NCBI GenBank assembly: GCA_963575745.1
Contig: CAUYUJ010017791.1
Coordinates: 31,001-95,000, forward strand
Source of the DNA: Prorocentrum cordatum
Lineage: Eukaryota > Sar > Dinophyceae > Prorocentrales > Prorocentraceae
Direction of reading: 5' to 3'
Length of the DNA: 64,000 nt
Under the pieces are notes generated by a model. It searched no databases, was not told where the DNA came from, and saw nothing but the letters and a program-made list of their open reading frames with translations. Made by a program: the position numbers and the translations under genes. Shown one piece after another: positions 62,497 to 64,000 of the stretch (positions within the stretch are counted from its first letter, which is position 1; every line of letters starts with the position of its first letter).

Positions 62497-63127
62497 GCCA
62501 CCGGCATCACCCAAACTTTTCAACTTTTTTCGTCGGCGGCGAGGCAGAGGCAGTCCGCTCAAGCGTGTGGCGCTTCAAGGCAACCGGATGGCTAATAGAC
62601 CGGAGTGCAAGAGAGGGACAGGGACTAGGGCGGCCGCGCGAGGGGAGTGGGAGGAAAGAGCGCTCAGACGTGGAAGAGTTGCTCGTCGAGCGCGCTGGCA
62701 TCACCCAAACATGCTTGTTACTGCAGGTGCGTCCCCCCCCCCTCCCCAGGTTCGACGCGCGCGCTCAGTTCTCTTGTCGTCTGCTCAGTGGCAGGCTCTT
62801 TCTGGCCATACCGCCGGGGTGACGATGTACTGCTACAAGATGTCTGTGCTATACGCTCGACATGGGCGGGCACCTCCAATGGGGGCTCACAGTCGCAGCA
62901 CTGGTGTGTCCTCCTGTCTCTCGGGTCGGGCGAAAGGGGGGGTTTGGGAAAGGGGGGGTTACGAAATCTGCTGCATGCAGCTGGTTTCGGCCCCGCCGCC
63001 GGGCCCATTCCTCGATACATGGGCGCCTCCCGGCGCCGGGAGGCGCCGGTAAAATCAGCTACGTGAGCTGATTCTCACCCCCCCCCCTTTGCTATCCCCC
63101 CCTTTTGCCCGGCCCGATGTCTCCCAG
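62497..63127 (+). other. Intron with GC donor and repeat-bounded ends
   Basis: AGGCCA is present at 62495-62500 and 63126-63131, in matching phase. Removal of 631 bp joins TTTAGCAG to GCCAGTTTCC and gives LFSRPVSRAII. The last 200 bp are an M4 element whose C-rich end supplies the pyrimidine tract; its target duplication GTCTC runs into CCAG. Confidence 0.65.
62921..63118. mobile_element. M4 element, copy 2, with 5-bp target duplication
   Basis: TCGGGTCGGGCGAAAGGGGG at the left, CCCCCTTTTGCCCGGCCCGA at the right, and GTCTC on both sides (62916-62920 and 63119-63123). The interior contains GGCGCCTCCCGGCGCCGGG and the AATCAGCTACGTGAGCTGAT hairpin. The element ends nine bases before the exon start. 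Confidence 0.85.
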
Positions 63128-63371
63128 GCCAGTTTCCCGAGCCATCATCCAGGCGTGCACGGACGAGATCAGGAAGCTCGGGGGCAGGTCCTGGCTCTAC
63201 GTGCAGGCCATGGGCACGGACCCGGGCGACCTGGAGGCGCAGGCGGGCTTCACCGTGATCGGGAAGCACCGCATCAACGACGAGGTGCTGCTCGACGTGG
63301 TCCTCCCCACTGCGGACTGGGCAATGCGCATCGCCTCTCCATCCGAAGAGGAAATCGCCTGCGCAGACATG
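63128..63371 (+). CDS. Possible glycoside-hydrolase-like protein, exon 3 (3' end unknown)
   Basis: Reads PVSRAIIQACTDEIRKLGG, RSWLYVQAMGTDPGDLEAQA, GFTVIGKHRINDEVLLDVVL and PTADWAMRIAS. The frame continues into a repeat-like stretch and a GGA tract, so a donor or stop must lie near 63330-63400; GACATG|AGG at 63371 is only a working end. The combination of exons 1-3 has a consistent phase (2, 2) and a single protein character. The family assignment is tentative. Confidence 0.5.
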
Positions 63372-63504
63372 AGGTTCCGGAGCTCCGCGCGACCTTCCTG
63401 GGTCGGCGTTGCCTCCGCCCGATCTTGCAGCGCTCCGCGCGCCAGCACTGGCACCGGTGGTGCCGCCAGGGGGGCCCCCGCAGATCCAAAAGAAATCCGT
63501 GCGG

Positions 63505-63890
63505 AGCTAGGAGGAGGAGGAGGAGGAAGAGGAGGAGGAGGAGGAGGAGGAGGAGGAGGAGGAGGAGGAGGAGGAGGAGGAGGAGGGAGAGATAAGGATG
63601 ATGAGGAGGAGGAGGGGGAGGAGGAGGAGGATGGGAGGAGAGGATGGAGAGGAGGGGAGGAGGAGGAGGAGGAGGAGGAGGAGGAGGAGGAGGAGGAGGA
63701 GACGGAGGAGGAGGAGGAGGAGAAGGAGGAGGATGAGGAGGATGAGGAGGAGGAGGAGGAGAAGAAGGAAGTCGGAGAAGGAGGAGGAAGAGAAGGAGGA
63801 AGAGGAAAAGGAGGAGAAGGAAGAGGAGGACGTGGAGGCGGAGGAGGAGGAGGAGGAGGAGGAGGAGGAGGAGGAGGAGGAGGAGGATGG
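63505..63890. repeat. GGA microsatellite
   Basis: GGA tract of about 385 bp with AAG and GAT interruptions; poly-Gly/Glu frames are artefacts. The segment 63380-63504 before it repeats words seen near 2700 and 13010 (GATCCAAAAGAAATCCGTGC). Confidence 0.95.
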
Positions 63891-64000
63891 GGATTATGAT
63901 GATGCTGATGATGATAAAAATGATGATGCTGATAATGAGGCTGCAGATGATGGTGCTGATGAGGATGATGGTGATGATGATGCTGCTGCTGCTGATGATT
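63891..64000. repeat. GAT-type microsatellite at window end
   Basis: GATGATGCTGAT-type triplets, like 20328-21830, cut by the window end. Confidence 0.9.

Overview
The window reads as nuclear DNA of a dinoflagellate. The evidence is: a relict of the dinoflagellate spliced leader next to a start codon (34771-34791); introns whose ends fall on short direct repeats, with apparent GC and GA donors beside GT; strongly GC-rich coding sequence; a LINE-type retrotransposon with a cytosine-methyltransferase-like C-terminal domain; and a very heavy load of simple repeats, minisatellites and short inverted-repeat elements. Nothing looks bacterial (no operons, no Shine-Dalgarno sites). Species cannot be decided from sequence alone.

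Layout. 1-3.1 kb: a multi-exon + strand gene resembling the FAM227 family. 3.3-11 kb: repeats, then a long stretch with decayed coding fragments (coiled-coil, Cys-rich) and a doubtful coding segment at 9.76-10.53 kb. 11-14.3 kb: a cluster of inverted-repeat elements. 14.57-15.53 kb: exons of a coiled-coil gene with an N-myristoylation-like start and a probable 1-nt frameshift. 16-32.7 kb: almost continuous satellite-like DNA, including a TCTTGGGGCC minisatellite with a ~690-bp higher-order duplication, a GAT tract, six exact 96-bp repeats, a 12-bp array, two octamer arrays rich in GGG, a GGGCTATA array and a 65-bp array. 34.77-43.44 kb: a relict spliced leader followed by five exons that join in one phase into a ~1473-residue protein with about 15 Sfi1-like Trp helices. 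44.2-47.7 kb: degenerate tandem repeats. 47.9-56.2 kb (minus strand): a nearly intact LINE. ORF1 has a RanBP2-type zinc finger and a coiled coil. ORF2 has RNase H, APE-like endonuclease, reverse transcriptase, C2H2-type fingers and a methyltransferase-like domain, with one frameshift inside the endonuclease. 57.9-60.8 kb: more short elements. 60.8-63.4 kb: three exons of a possible glycoside-hydrolase-like gene; its first intron is mostly inverted-repeat elements. 63.4-64 kb: GGA and GAT tracts.

At least nine short element families recur. M1 and M2 are flanked by TA. M4 and M5 have 5-bp target duplications in four of five copies. M6 and M7, the D1 family, the GATGGG foldbacks and several single hairpins make up the rest. 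Many sit inside introns, in two cases directly beside or forming the 3' splice region. Coding calls rest on reading frame, exon joining and motifs only; no transcript or database evidence was available.
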